This document shows, one piece after another, positions 11,992 to 24,305 of a DNA stretch of 64,000 nucleotides; the stretch's first letter is position 1, and the number at the start of each line of letters is the position of its first letter. The stretch lies in NCBI RefSeq assembly GCF_016097555.1, contig NC_054701.1:37267492-37331491 (forward strand). Direction: 5' to 3'. A program made the position numbers and the translations under genes. Below the pieces are notes generated by a model. It was not told where the DNA came from, searched no databases, and was given only the letters and a program-made list of their open reading frames with translations. Origin of the DNA: Gigantopelta aegis. Taxonomy: Eukaryota; Mollusca; Gastropoda; Neomphalida; Peltospiridae.

Positions 11992-12920
11992 TACACTTTC
12001 CGAAGGGCCAGTAAGATGTTTCTTCAACTGGCCCTGCTGGCAACCTTGGTTTTCATGTTAATTTTCAACCCTGCCGCTGACCCAGTGTCAAATTCCTTAC
12101 ACGCCTTTGCCCCACCATGATTATTCTAAAACATAAAAACTGTCAATTGGTTGGCCCTACTTCTGAATGTTTTTGAGTTTTTTTCTCTTTTAATTTTTTA
12201 AGAAAAGTAAAATGAAAACACTACGAAAAAAAAGCAAAAGAAAAGTTATTTAAGTTGCAACTGAGTGTATGGAAAAAGAAAGATAGAAAGAAAAAAGAAA
12301 GAAAGAAAAACTAAAAAACAAATCGTCGTCTTTTGCACTACTGACTGTATCTTCAAGATAATCTTGGATTGTTACTAAGCCTTAGGGGGTTAATGATCAC
12401 ATAATAATTTTACAAGCATTATGATTATAAAACCATGTATTTTTACTAATATTTTGTCAACGTGAATAAGTCTTCACCATTACGTACGTACTCAACGCAT
12501 AGTTGGAACCAAGATAACATTATCCGCCATTGTCTTCTTTCTTATTCATTTCTAACACCCTCGCCCAAGGAAGAAAGCTGATCCTGAAAATGCGATTCCA
12601 CTATACAAGGGAAATAACTCTCTTTAAAGGACTTACGATCGTGTCAAAGACAATGCAAGGGAAATAACTCCTGTTTATATTTAATTTTTAAATTTGTTTT
12701 ATTTATATGGTATTTAAAACTACGTAACAGTTACGGCAATAACGTATAATAATGCTATGGTATAGTTTATCCATAACTGAAATACTATTTGTCTATAAGA
12801 GAAGGCAATATAAATGAATACTGTTTTTTAATTTATTATATGTTGGCCTATTAAAATGCCTGGTAGCCTCTACTAGTATTATGCCTATGTACATAATAAA
12901 CCTACATGAAATAGTTAAAA

Positions 12921-13160
12921 GTTAAAGTTTAGTTTGTTTAACGACATCACTGGAACACACTGATTTATTAATTATCGGCTACTGGATGTCAAACATTTGG
13001 TAATTCTGACATATAGTCTTATAGCAAACACGCTACATTTTTTCATTAATTAGCTGCAATCGCCAGGGATCTTTTATAATTCACATTCCCAAAGATAGGA
13101 CAGCACATATCACGGCCTTTGTAATACCTGTTGTGGAGCACTGATTGGAACGAGAAAACC
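12921..13160 (-). mobile_element. SINE copy, truncated
   Basis: The antisense tail TTTGTTTAACGACATCACTG, the central CCAGGGATCTTTTATA and CACATATCACGGCCTTTG are shared with other copies here. The tRNA-like head is missing. Confidence 0.75.
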
Positions 13161-14140
13161 AGCCATGATAGTACAGCATCCGCATGTACAGCCCTGGGGA
13201 GGGTTTTGGAGGTCGGAACCCTTCTTTGCTAAAGGAAATTTTCTTTTTTCTCAATATATTTTTGCGAATGAACATAACTCAAGCCCCCTATAAACTTTGG
13301 TCGCCACAGTATGGACCCCTCCCCCTGCTAAAATTTCTTAATTTGATTGTTCCCATTTTCTCCGTTTAATTTCCGATGTCAAAGTGGGTGTTCCCTGAGA
13401 AATTATTTCTAGACCGCAGTGTGAAAATGCCCTGATGGATGTCCTTTCGCCTATATCAGCATCCGACACTGCTGAATATCTCGACAGACCAAACTCATTA
13501 GCCTTTACATCTCGACAATATGTTATTCAATTTCACACGAGCAGCTAAATCTAATTAGCTTCACCAGGTCTTGAAGATGGTGAAACGAACTATAATAAAA
13601 TTATTGTACTGTCTCGGGTTTACAATAATGTCCACATTCCCATCATATAAGCGACAAAACATTTACCACATTCAAAATCGTATCTCTGTACAAAGCATAA
13701 TAGAAAGGAAGTTTTAAAAATGTTGTGTCTGCTCTAATGAATCATTACCAGGAACTTCTATTGGACAGTCAACTCCCTCCTCCTCCAGGACAATGGGCCT
13801 ACATCCTTCTTTGCAGGAGCACTTCCGAAGACTGATTTGAGAAATACGTCTTGTTCAAAGATTTGAGAATGAAAATCCCTAGAATATCACTGCGATCTGT
13901 TAGATCCAGAAGAAGCTATTTTCACTTTGTTTTTGCTTTACAAATACAACACTTTCCGAATGGCTAAATGCATTATGTATATACATGTATACATACTTAG
14001 AGTAATTGAATAACTACATAATACCTGTGTGCAAAATAAAATGTATACAGTATATAATCCAAGTTAATTTTGACAAAAATGGTGACTTCACCTTTTGCCT
14101 CTAATAGATTGAATTTAGTGTGACAGTGGAAGGTTCATAA

Positions 14141-14401
14141 TTGCTTGTCAAAGCTGGTGTTCTGAACAGCAAGCAAGTACTCATGACATCAGTTGATTTG
14201 AGTGGCACTCCATTCTACACTATAAACGACATGTCTACTAACAATATTATTTCATTTCAAGTTGCCGTTCAGAAACAATCCAATAGTGATGTGACTGTGC
14301 TGGCACCAAGAGGTGTTGCAGTAATTGGTGAAGCCTACGTGCATCAAAACACTATTGGTGTGCGTGTCTACAACAATTCCAGATTTCATTACAAGTTGTA
14401 A
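14141..14401 (+). CDS. Unrecognised ORF, possibly the last exon of a gene or a gene remnant
   Basis: An 86-codon frame with balanced composition, unlike the simple-sequence frames around it; it contains VDLSGTPFYTINDMSTNN and VTVLAPRGVAVIGEAYVHQN and ends FHYKL before a TAA. The same frame continues upstream for ten codons (IEFSVTVEGS) to an AG after a pyrimidine-poor stretch near 14110, but a TAA separates the two parts. The pattern of short beta-prone segments could belong to an extracellular or capsid-like beta domain; I do not recognise the family. The in-frame stop suggests either a start inside this exon or a pseudogene. No partner exons were identified. Confidence 0.3.
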   Translation: MLVKAGVLNSKQVLMTSVDLSGTPFYTINDMSTNNIISFQVAVQKQSNSDVTVLAPRGVAVIGEAYVHQNTIGVRVYNNSRFHYKL

Positions 14402-14522
14402 ACATGCATTTGTGTTGCCATCTGACTCTATTTTGCTTGATTTCCCCCATACCACCAAGCCGCGTTTACGGAAAATTACGAAGTGGGAGAGGGGTGAGTG
14501 GGTGGTGGTGCCCATGGTTGTG

Positions 14523-14536
14523 CGCGTGTGTGTGTG

Positions 14537-14584
<48 letters not shown>
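14523..14584. repeat. (GT)n microsatellite
   Basis: GT dinucleotides interrupted once by TATATATATG. The His-Thr and Cys-Val frames across it are artefacts. Confidence 0.95.
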
Positions 14585-14587
<3 letters not shown>

Positions 14588-15024
14588 AGAGGTGGAGGGA
14601 GGGGCCATTCCTCCAGAATATATATTGAGGAAAAAAAAGAAAAAAATTAGTTTTAAGCAGGGAGGGAGGGTCGATCCCAGAACCCCCCTCTGTACGCGCC
14701 TGCCGATGAGCGAGCAATTATGGTACATGCGTATGTATTAGAAACGTTTTTTTTTAACTATGACTATAGCTTATTTAAAATGTTTTTATTTAACATAGCA
14801 GAACCGAAAATTTCTCAAGTAACTAATAGATTATTTATTTATTATTATTATTTTTTTTTAATAGGCTCGTTATCAAATCTACTTTGTGAACGAAAAGTTT
14901 TGCAATTAGCCGTACTAACTTGCTTTTCAAAATTTATTATTTAAAAATAGAAAATTTGAACTTAAATTGTATAATAATTTCAGTAATCGTCCAATTAAAA
15001 ACACTTATCTATCCACTAAAAGTT

Positions 15025-15223
15025 AAGCTGTATTCTAACCCGACGCGTGCGACGCGAGCGATTTAAAAAACAAAAAACAAAATTGCTTTCAATCGCCGTG
15101 TTCTAATCGCACGCGCACGGCGCGACAGATAATTATGTTGCGTCGCACGCGTGCGGTTAGGATGCGGCAATTGAAAGCAATCATTTCTAAAATAATCACT
15201 CGCGGCCGGTTAGAATACAGCTT
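15025..15223. mobile_element. Hairpin-forming MITE, about 199 bp, CG-rich core
   Basis: Ends AAGCTGTATTCTAACC and GGTTAGAATACAGCTT are perfect 16-bp inverted repeats. Internally ATTGCTTTCAATCGCC pairs imperfectly with GGCAATTGAAAGCAAT, so most of the element can fold on itself. The core holds CG-rich GACGCGTGCGACGCG runs unlike the AT-rich surroundings. Confidence 0.8.
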
Positions 15224-15331
15224 TTAAGGCTTTCCAGACGGTTCGTCCACTGGACAATTCGTCCACTCGTTGACTGCATTTTTTTCAAACATATTAATAG
15301 TTATTTCTTTGACATTGTAATCGTTTCTTAA

Positions 15332-16143
15332 AGCCGCACACCCTAGTTCCATCCAGCGAAAATAAATTATAATTTGGTTAATCTACAAACCTGTAACACA
15401 CTTAGATCACGTTTTTATCAAATGGAGTGAAAAAGCAGGCTTTATATCGATAAATACCATGGTAATCCCCATGTCCCAATTGCTTGAAATAATTTTGAAA
15501 GTTTGTATTCTGATGTCACCGGTAGATGTCGCTCGAAGCACAACAATGCCTACGTCACGACAAATTTCGCAGACTTGGGGTGCGTTCTTTTCACCTCTCC
15601 TGGACATGTTCCAACTGTTCTGTCCTGGTTGTATCCCCTCTCCAGATATCGTAGGACTTAGCAAAATTATTGGTTTTAAGGGTTTGTAACGTTTTGTATT
15701 GAGATACTTACTTGTCTGAACTTTATTGTTACTGAAAATGTTCACGAACTGTGAAGAAAAAATCTCACAAATGAACAACAACAAATCGGATGTTGATTGC
15801 GCGAACCGTGCACGAGAAAACAAATCGAACCAAAATGATAACGGTCACGTGGTATACCAACGTCTGTGACATTGAAATGGAAATATCCCGTCTAAAATTA
15901 CATTAGACCTTGTCTGCTGAACGTTTTTTTCTCAAACGTGCGTCCGTTTTTCAGAAATACGAAAAATTAATTTTGTGGTATTACAAACACCAGGATTACC
16001 AAAAAACACTTCAGGTGAATGGAAATGTATATTCTAAATAATAAACGGTAAGTAAAGTGCAATTTATTTGTGAAAAAATGGGTTTAATAGCGAAAAACAA
16101 CGCCGTAATGGTTAACAACTAGCCGTAACTAGGGTGTGTCCCT
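15332..16143. mobile_element. TTAA-flanked non-autonomous DNA transposon, about 812 bp
   Basis: The left end TTAA-AGCCGCACACCCTAGTT and right end AACTAGGGTGTGTCCCT-TTAA are inverted, and TTAA lies on both sides. TTAA duplication is known for piggyBac and Kolobok elements. A 138-codon minus-strand frame (15407-15823) lies inside but shows no known domain and probably reflects low stop density. It is nested within the 15231-17569 element. Confidence 0.75.
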
Positions 16144-16499
16144 TTAAAATGTGATGATTTATTGGAAATGTATTTACACTATTTACTGAAAGCTTAATTT
16201 GATATTCTAATTTAAAAATAAGAGGCTTAATTTGATAAACAGCTGAGAAGATTTAATTAAATTGATACTGGAGGTTTAATTTCCATTGCCCTCACAGTGT
16301 GAGTGAATTTACAAACACCTGAGAATCACACGGGTTAGTCTATCCCCAACCAAAAAAGTAAAATAGAGTTAGAATTCAACATTACTATCCAGTTTTTATT
16401 AACTGTTTGTATTCATTATCATGTGGATGATTCGTCCACTCGCTCGTACACGATGTGGTAAATAGGTAATGCAAGCCTCCGCGTTGGAAGACTTTATTA

Positions 16500-16515
16500 C
16501 CCCCCCCCCCCCCCC
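16500..16515. repeat. Poly-C run
   Basis: Sixteen C, followed by another short C run. Confidence 0.9.
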
Positions 16516-17575
16516 GTCCCCCCGTCATGTTCTCCTTCAATGGCGTAAATTCTATCCATGTACCCTCCCTCGTCACGTTATCCCCATATGCCTAATAACT
16601 TCGAAATAAAATAAAAACTTGTTGTCTTCAATTCCAATTTAATTAAATGTACATTAAAAAACAATTCAACAAAACAACACATGTCATTCAAAAGTTAACA
16701 TATTTGACAGTAGTAGAAATGCACAAGCGAATGTTTTTGGTCAATTAAATCAGTGTAGAATCGATGAATGGTATTTCGTCGTTGTTAACTGCACAAATCA
16801 CTGTAGGAGATTATCCATTCAAATATCACTGGAAGAGAAACGTCCAACAGTCAGCCGACTAATGAATGGATAATCTCGCAACAGCACGAATCAATTCTTT
16901 GGCAGTAATTTCGTCATTGGTGTAGCGTCTCCAAATGGCAAAAAATTCTCCCTGCCGGGTCCTATGCTTCAGCCGTTGCATCCGTCCATACACCCCCGAG
17001 CGTGCCGTAACCTCACCGTGAAACAAGCTTAAGCAGTAATGAGCCTGCATTGCTAATTACTTCACGATATCACAATAGAGTACACCTGTACACTTAACTG
17101 GTAAAGCAAACAGAAACTAAACAAGTTGAAAGGGAAGGGCTAAAGATTATCTTTACTGGGCATATTGTAATAAAAACATCCTACGACATGTAGCGTGAAA
17201 GGCGTACATTATAGAAACAAATAATAACCGAATAAATAGAAACACCAAAGAATTATGTCTGCAGAGCATTGTTACAAAAACATCTACCAAGCGTAATCTA
17301 ATGCAATATAATTTATTTTCACCTTTGTAAATTTATAACACAGCAAAAAAAAAAAAATACGGGGTAAAATATATCTAATAATTTATTTAGCCCCCACGTA
17401 CATGCAGTACACATTATTTAGGCCGTGGACGAAATGTACTGGGGAAATAAAAACCCAGTGGACGAATCGTCCGGAACTGATTTTGTGTAGTGGACGAATC
17501 GTCTCGAGTTCCTCAGTGGACGAATCGTCCGTGGACGAATTGTCCTGTGGACGAATCGACTGCATCCCCTTTTAA

Positions 17576-18242
17576 GGCCTTTACACACTATACGCGAATT
17601 CGCGAGCGAATTAGACAGGCGAGCGAGTGAAAAATATAGAACAAACACAAACTATACTGTGAATGCACACTGCACTCATACGAATGGAGAGCGAGCGAAT
17701 TTAAAAAACAGAATCAATCCTATTTTTTTCGTACGCGTTGACAATTCGCCTGCAACGTCATTTCCTGTTTCCGGTCAAGAAGCACGTGGTTAAAAAAAAA
17801 GGGCACCGTCAACCAAAGAAAATAAAAAGGAAGAACTGATAATAGCCGTCCAAGAACATCCAGTGCTTTATGATAAAGCAGCTGCAACTACAATTCCACA
17901 AGGCCGTGGTATGTACTATCCTGTCTATGGGATGGTGCATATAAAAGACCCCTTGCGTTAAATAAAACAGCTTTTTCTTTCTTTTACAAAATGGGGATAG
18001 AACATTTTAACTTATTGTCTATTTTTACTATTTATGAAACTAATAAATGCATACAATACCTCAAAGTTATTGCTAATCATTGTTCAGCAAAAACTGCTTC
18101 ACGAAACGGCGAGTATTGTCACTGACAACTGAAAATTCGCAGGAATGTTTAGTTTTTTTCGCGAGCAGTGTGCATCTACTTGTCGCTAGTGTCAACACGA
18201 AATTCGCGCCAGCAATCGCTCGCATACAGTGTGTAAAGCACG
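17576..18242. mobile_element. PIF/Harbinger-like non-autonomous element, about 667 bp
   Basis: The left end GGCCTTTACACACTATACGC and the right end GCATACAGTGTGTAAAGCACG are inverted. Subterminal GCGAGCGAATT-type sequence occurs at both ends, and TTA-like trinucleotides flank it. No transposase is seen. A SINE fragment is inserted in the middle. Its left edge overlaps the 9-bp duplication of the neighbouring element. Confidence 0.6.
17900..17975 (+). mobile_element. SINE body fragment
   Basis: AAGGCCGTGGTATGTACTAT, CCTGTCTATGGGATGG and ATAAAAGACCCCTTGC match the SINE body at 36100-36150. Head and tail are missing. Confidence 0.7.
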
Positions 18243-19113
18243 TTAGACTTCAACATTGCAAGCGACCAACAGCTGGTGGTGACCAGATGTCGCTATTCTC
18301 GGAACCGACGTGACGTCACACGCCTAGTTACCGATCATCCGGGTCTTTGGGGGTGAAGCAAAGCCTTAGTGATTACTGGTTTACATAGAATAAAGTTATC
18401 ATATCAACTTTCTACATGTCTTACATATTGTCATTTATTTTCTGTAGCTAACACATAGTTGCAATACATCTTATGTGTATTATAACTGCTTGGGTTGCCA
18501 TATGAGAGAAACGAACAACGGGAATCTGAATTAGTATAATCTATAGGTTGCACTATACCAATTAATTTCTGGCTGGGTCGAAGTTCGAGGTGCACCGAAC
18601 TTCTGATAGAGAGTTAACACCACAAGTTCTGTGATTGGTTATAAATGTGAGTGTGTTGGTTGTAAAAAAAATTAGTTTCATCTGGGCTAAAAATGTATGC
18701 AATTTTATTTGATGTAGTACCACCGTGTCAAGTAGCCTTGTGCTTGGAACATGTATGGGGTACCTGTAAACAAAAGTACTAAAATTTTGTGCGAAACTAG
18801 GGGTGTTGCAGAAACATCTGGTTATACCGAAAATGAGCCATGAAAGGTACCATTTTCTGCAGTTAATACTTTGAGGTAGGGGTTGTAGTACTGATATTTA
18901 TGGGTCACAGTTTGGTTGATATATTGCATATAGTGTTTTTAAACACAAACGTTAACATGGTCGCCTATGGGATTTGAATTGGTATAGTCCAACCTATAGG
19001 GATGTTCGCCGAGGCAGGAAATGACGCAGTACGGCGCATGCGCGTAAAACTGGTTGGCAAGAACCATTTCTTTCATTACAGCAAATAGTAGTCGGTTCAC
19101 AAAGGAATTAGTT

Positions 19114-20330
19114 ATGAATGGCCCTCTATCACCGTATGCGAGTTCCTTGGGCAACGAAGCGAAACAACGGTATTACAAGAAGCTGCTTTATAATGGCGAA
19201 ACGAAAACGTTGCCAGATCCATACATTTTAACTGAAAAATGGAGCACGAATCCCAGCAACTGGCCAGATTTGACTTTTGCCAAAGTTTTGGTGATGTTTA
19301 CCTGTATTTAATCGACACGCCGTCCATTTACAACAAAGATTCCATGAAAGCCTACAAATCGTTGGAGGCATACAAGTAAGTATTAACGTAAATAATATGT
19401 CCGTTTATTAATTTGATTTTAATGATTTTTATAATTCCATTTGAATATTCTAAACAATACACTATAAGTTGAAGTATAAAAAATGGCTCTGATCTTGAAA
19501 AGTTCTTGGTTTGCAAATATTGTATTTAATTTTATGTTTTCATTTAACTTATATATTCAATTAATCGTTATATATATAATTCTTTTTATAGGTATGTTGT
19601 TAGTGGGCATGTGCAGGTTGTGTTGTCGAATCCAGTGGACGATAAATGCCCATTCATGGCAATGAAAGCAAAGGTGACTCCTTCACAGAGAGCGAGAGGC
19701 AAGCCCCATGAGCCATGGGTTTACTTGGAGAAAAACAGTGGCACAGTTTACTGTGCTCATTGTACCTGTATGGCCGGGTATGATCTTTGTTGTCTAAATA
19801 CCATAGAAATCATATATGTGTTCTGAATATTTTATTAACAAAATTAACAGGGTTACACAACACTATAGACCACAAAAGATATTTACAGCAATGATATTGT
19901 ATACATAAATCACTTAATATTACATGTAGTACATTTATTGTCAACATTGTTTTATGGTATTTTTTTAAATTATAGTAAAAGTTCATTTATTCTTTTGTTA
20001 AACTTTCATTCCTAAATGGATAAAATGAGTGTCTTGCTTTTTTAAAAATAAATATCATTTGTATCTTTCCTCTTTGAAAATTTTGTTCCATATAAACTGA
20101 TATAATAATAGGTATACATTTTTATGTAGCATATACATATATCGAAAGTGTTATTAGTATGCGAACAAACAAGGTTTACATATATTTTCTTATTGTAGTT
20201 TAGCTTAGGTGAAGTGTGCAGCCATGTTGGAGCACTCTTGTTTAAAATTGAGATGGGTGTCAAGATGGGTGTGACTCAAACCAGCTCAACTAGTCAGGCC
20301 TGTCAGTGGAATAGTACTTTCCGAAAAGAG
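19114..20330 (+). pseudogene. SWIM zinc-finger protein of the two-gene transposon, three exons, YqaJ domain lost
   Basis: Exon 1 (19114-19375) starts MNGPLSPYASSLGNEAK and, after a frameshift near 19285, reads FGDVYLYLIDTPSIYNKDS and AYKSLEAYK to a GTAAGT donor. Exon 2 (19592-19777) follows a TTTTTATAG acceptor and encodes YVVSGHVQVVLSNPVDDKC...CAHCTCMAG with a GTATGA donor. Exon 3 (20204-20330) encodes LGEVCSHVGALLFKIE and ends at GTAATT. Joined by phase, exons 2 and 3 form the SWIM signature CxCx8CxH (CTC...CSH). In the family this domain precedes a YqaJ-type nuclease; I find none downstream. The frameshift and missing nuclease make it a pseudogene. The split of a zinc finger across two exons with consistent phase supports the exon model. 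Confidence 0.75.
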
Positions 20331-20710
20331 GTAATTTGAGCAGAAACTTTTAGGGTTGGATATTTTATATTTGACTGATTGCCCGAGGACTGCAATGTAT
20401 CTGAAATGTTATAGCCTAGCAACATGTTATGCTAATCTAAATTTTAAAGATATTCAAATTCATAGAGCACTCTTTTACCATGACCTATAGCATATGATAG
20501 CCCACTGGGCTTACAACCTTTACATTAGTGTTTGCTGGGTCATATATCTGGTAGGACCCAGGCATTTTACAAACTATGTTGTTACGGTATATTGTAGTAT
20601 TTGGTTAAAATATAGTATTGTTTTTTTCTTTGATATTGGATTTACAATGTATTCCTCATGTCTTTGTGGGTCATTTATTTTCAGGTAATTCCGACAACAA
20701 TCACTGACAT

Positions 20711-22277
20711 ATTTCACGTTTTTGAAAGTTTTTCTGCTAATTTTGGCAGTCCCTGGTTAAGAATGTCGGATATTGTGGTCACAGACACACTGAACCTATT
20801 CGCCAAGTCCTGGTGCTGGAGATTCAACCTAAGTTTCATTATTATACACATCATTACACATGTTGGGCTTAGAACTTTGCACGCTGGAAGTGCCAGGAAG
20901 CAAAATGACAGCAGCCATACAAATAGAGCTTTTGACTGTAGACCTGTATAAAACTGAATTCTTTGATCACTGGATGTCATCTGCTCCTCAAAACTCAGAG
21001 TCGACTTTCATTCTGTTTTAAAATCGCATTCTCTGTTTGAAGTCTCCCTAACTCTTCATATAGCTGCTGGTTTTCTATTCGCAGGGCAGCAATTTTTTTA
21101 ATACAGCCACTGTGTATGTCGACATGTGGCTGCAATTCTGAAAAAAGAAATGTATGTTAAGGGATTGATAAAAGTAATACTTCAGTATTATGCAAATCCT
21201 AAAATACACCTCAAAATACCTATTATACATTGTATATTATTCTGTATTTTCACCATTTTGTTAATAAATGAACTATATACATGTTACTTACTCAAAAATG
21301 TATTATCATTTTACTAAGTGTTAATTTGAAGTAATTTACCAGACTAATACAAAAGCCTCTGAGGGTTAGTTATTCCAACTTTTACATATTATCACGATGT
21401 ACATACATGTGTATAATTAAGATTTTTGATTCACATTATACCTGATTTGTATGTATTTGTACGATACATTAATATTTCGCAAAGATTATGTCCAAAATAT
21501 AAAACATGTACATATGCAAATAAATGATTGTGTACCTTCAGCTTGTGTCTCAAATATATTTTCTGTGTTTGACAAATCCAGTAATGCAGAAGCTGCTTGT
21601 TTCTTGCCTTTTTCGGATTCTCTGCCCTCCAATCGACAGTGTCTAGCATGGCGCAGATCCCCACTTGGTTTAGTGTCCTTGTAGCCCATGTTCACAGAGG
21701 GAATGTAGTCAGGGTTATTCTTGTCATTGCTCTTCTCTCCTGGAATGATAATTATTTTTAAATGATCTGTTTTTACTGGAAGTTTGGGAAGTAAAAAAAA
21801 AAAAATAATAATAAAACGAAAACTAATGAGATGTTTCTTGAAAACTAATCTCAGATCATATTTTTAATTAATGTGTTAAGTTGGGAAAAGTTGTGCCCGG
21901 AGTGTGGGGTTTTATTTATTAAAAATAAAATAAAAATAAAACAATTCAAGAAGGGTTGGGAGGGTACTGGCGGTGATATTAACTTGCACTTATATCTCCT
22001 TAACGTGCTCATTGTTCATGTTATACATTGAAAGATTGCTACATTTATCCAAAGCAAGCAAGTAGGCAATTAATTTACCTGTTATGAAGTGACGATAACA
22101 AACGCGATCGTAATCTGTAGGTTCCCATTGTTGACGTCCGACGATAGACGCGCGCTTTATGGCTGTAATCCAAAGCTTTCTTCGGGGTTCTGGTTTCTTT
22201 GGGATGCGAAAAAAGCTCCTTGGGTTATCCTTGTCGAATCTGCTTGTGCAATCGATCACACAACAAGATACAACCAT
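20711..22277 (-). pseudogene. THAP-coiled coil-HTH transposase remnant, DDE domain lost
   Basis: Exon 1 (22277-22079) encodes a THAP zinc finger: MVVSCCVIDCTSRF, a conserved W in RRKLWITAIKR, and CYRHF giving the C-H pair, ending at a GTAAAT donor. Exon 2 (21739-21536) is a linker (DYIPSVNMGYKDTKP). Exon 3 starts at 21137 after TTCTTTTTTCAG with a leucine-zipper-like segment (IAALRIENQQLYEELGRLQ). A frameshift near 21000 leads to an HTH_Tnp_4-like region (IQFYTGLQSKALF, MKLRLNLQHQDLANRFSVS, TTISDILNQGLPKL) that ends at a stop at 20711-20713. The DDE catalytic region expected next is missing. It converges on the SWIM gene of the same element. Confidence 0.78.
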
Positions 22278-22871
22278 TTTGCTTTCAACGAGATTACCAG
22301 ATAAAATAATAAGGTCTCACTACACAGATCACTTCCGGGTGACAGTTCATTCATCACGGTCCACTATAGTTCCTAACTGGGACACATGTTATGGGTCACA
22401 TATTCACTTCTAGCAAATGGTGAAGAATTAAAACAATATGTATGTTTAATGGTAAGCCTTCTGGCTGTATTTTGCCCATGTTATTTTGTAATATTGTGCA
22501 TCGACCTTTTGGGACATGGGTATATAGCGCAAGTGACAGCCGGAGTGAATCGGTTAATGAACCACCTATTCGGACCGGTACTACAGCCAGATGTGGTCAT
22601 ATAGCAAAAAACTGAGACGGAAATGTTCTCAATTTTGGATTGAAAATAAATGCTTATATAATGTATGTTTGCAATGGTGTATGTTGTTAGTGCCAACGAG
22701 AACCCGTTCTATGGGCAATCTTCACTTGAAGTTGGGCAGTTTAACATGGGTTTCAATGGCAGATGACATCTGTGTAGTGAGACCTAACAGGAATCAGTCG
22801 GCCATGCGGAAGTACCGTCTTGCCAACCAGTCCAGTCACGTGATTTTTCGTGACGTCACGGTGAACATCCC

Positions 22872-24305
22872 TATATTTAGTACCGATGTGTTTCCGTGTA
22901 CTTTGAATGTCGAGGGGACAGGGCAGATTGGGCAGAATATAATTTTTGTTGATGCAATTTTCAGGTAATGTTAATTATAAATTTTAACAATTTTGAAATG
23001 ATAAGATAATTATTAATATAATAATTATGATGTGGGCTACAAAATATATAATTTGTATTTATAATAAAATTTGTATGCATGATTAAGTTAATTATTTTTA
23101 TGATTTAATAATTATTTTATTTCCAAATAATATGTAATAATTAAACAATGGCAAAGTTGTTACTTTACAAGTTCAAAATTACAATAGTATTATTGTCATA
23201 TAATATTATATAGATGTATTGGCAACAGTATAATGTTCCACTGAATACATTCTTTTATTCTTAAAAGAAAATACAGTTTCTTGAAATAGATTGCAGATTG
23301 CAAAATTACCACATGATGTTGCCCTTCCTTACCGGTTGAATGCAGGCAACAAAAAATAGCAATAATAAAATATAGCCATCCTCAGACCTTGACATCTAGG
23401 GGGAATACTTACCCATCACACCTGAGATTAGTTTCAAGGAGAATAATATATAGTTTCCTTTGGCATGTGAATTTATATACATGTAGTATCAATATGGTAA
23501 TATTTTAAATTGCCCCCCCCCATAAACTACATTAGGGAGCAAATAATCAGTTCCCTCAGTTATTTTCATGTCGAGGTCTACAACCAAATAAAACATAAGT
23601 GTTACCTCGTCGAACAAACATGCAAATGTTTTAATTATAGGGTTTAACCTGGTATATTTAGTAATAAAACACAAAAACTTACCTGAGTAAATAATGGTTA
23701 ATATATATATATATGTATAATATTGGTGGTGTTTTATATCTAGTCACAATGGATATTGCAGATATTTTCTTGTTCAGTCTTGTGCTGTATTGGAATTGTT
23801 ATTGCAGTTCAATTTAAGTAATATCTACAAAACTAATTTTTAATAGTATACAGCTGGAGAAAGGAGGCAAATATGGTTGTTAATAAACTGATCTATATCG
23901 GTATGCCTTCTACTAGACTACACATATTTAACCTAAGTTGCTTTTAATCCGGGTTAAATTACCTCATGTAGATGCACTTATGTAGCATATTCAAGGAAAA
24001 TATATGAATGAGATAGTTAAATGCTATATTCTCCATGTCAAACTGTTTTCAAAATGGAAAACAAATATCAGATATGGCAGTTGACCATTCATTTTATTGC
24101 AGGTAATTTCTAAAGCAGATTACACACACACACAAACACACACTGAACTGTATTCTACCATGAAACTACATATATATATATGTAAAAAGGTAAGTCCTCT
24201 AACTTGAACAAGTAAAATTTACAAATGTACCAACACCACCAAATTACATTGATCCACAATAGAATCGATTTTAATGTATTTTCAGATTTATGTATATGTA
24301 TGTGT
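22872..24305. other. AT-rich non-coding flank, no gene seen
   Basis: Contains a short C run at about 23513-23520, a TA run near 23700 and CA repeats near 24122. No ORF with recognisable composition. Confidence 0.6.

Larger units (their letters stand above)
15231..17569. mobile_element. 2.3-kb DNA element with clustered TTCGTCCAC motifs and 9-bp target duplication
   Basis: Direct repeats TTTTAAGGC lie at 15222-15230 and 17570-17578. The left end carries TTCGTCCAC at 15242 and 15258. The right end carries six inverted copies, GTGGACGAA, at 17425, 17458, 17490, 17516, 17531 and 17547, and one further copy sits at 16431. The outermost block GTCCAC-GGACAATTCGTCCAC is shared by both ends in inverted orientation. 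A 9-bp duplication is typical of Mutator-like elements, so MULE affinity is an inference. Inside are a TTAA-type MITE (15332-16143) and a 63-codon minus-strand frame at 16859-17050 (contains GEFFAIWRRYTNDEITAKEL) that I do not recognise. Confidence 0.65.
18999..22871. mobile_element. IS4EU/ISL2EU-type two-gene DNA transposon, internally deleted, 3.87 kb
   Basis: The left end GGGATGTTCGCCG and right end CGGTGAACATCCC are inverted, with TATA on both outer sides. CTGGTTGGCAAGA is also shared subterminally in inverted orientation (about 19049 and 22822). Two convergent genes occupy it: a plus-strand SWIM protein (19114-20330) and a minus-strand THAP-HTH transposase (20711-22277). This pairing is characteristic of IS4EU/ISL2EU elements, which normally encode a SWIM/YqaJ nuclease protein and a THAP-HTH-DDE transposase. 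YqaJ and DDE catalytic regions would lie in the middle but are absent, so this copy cannot move itself. Confidence 0.8.

Noticed and set aside
15407..15823. 138-codon minus-strand ORF
   Set aside because: It lies wholly inside a TTAA-flanked non-autonomous transposon and has no recognisable domain.
22591..22968. 125-codon plus-strand ORF
   Set aside because: It overlaps the right terminus of the two-gene transposon; no similarity to its proteins.
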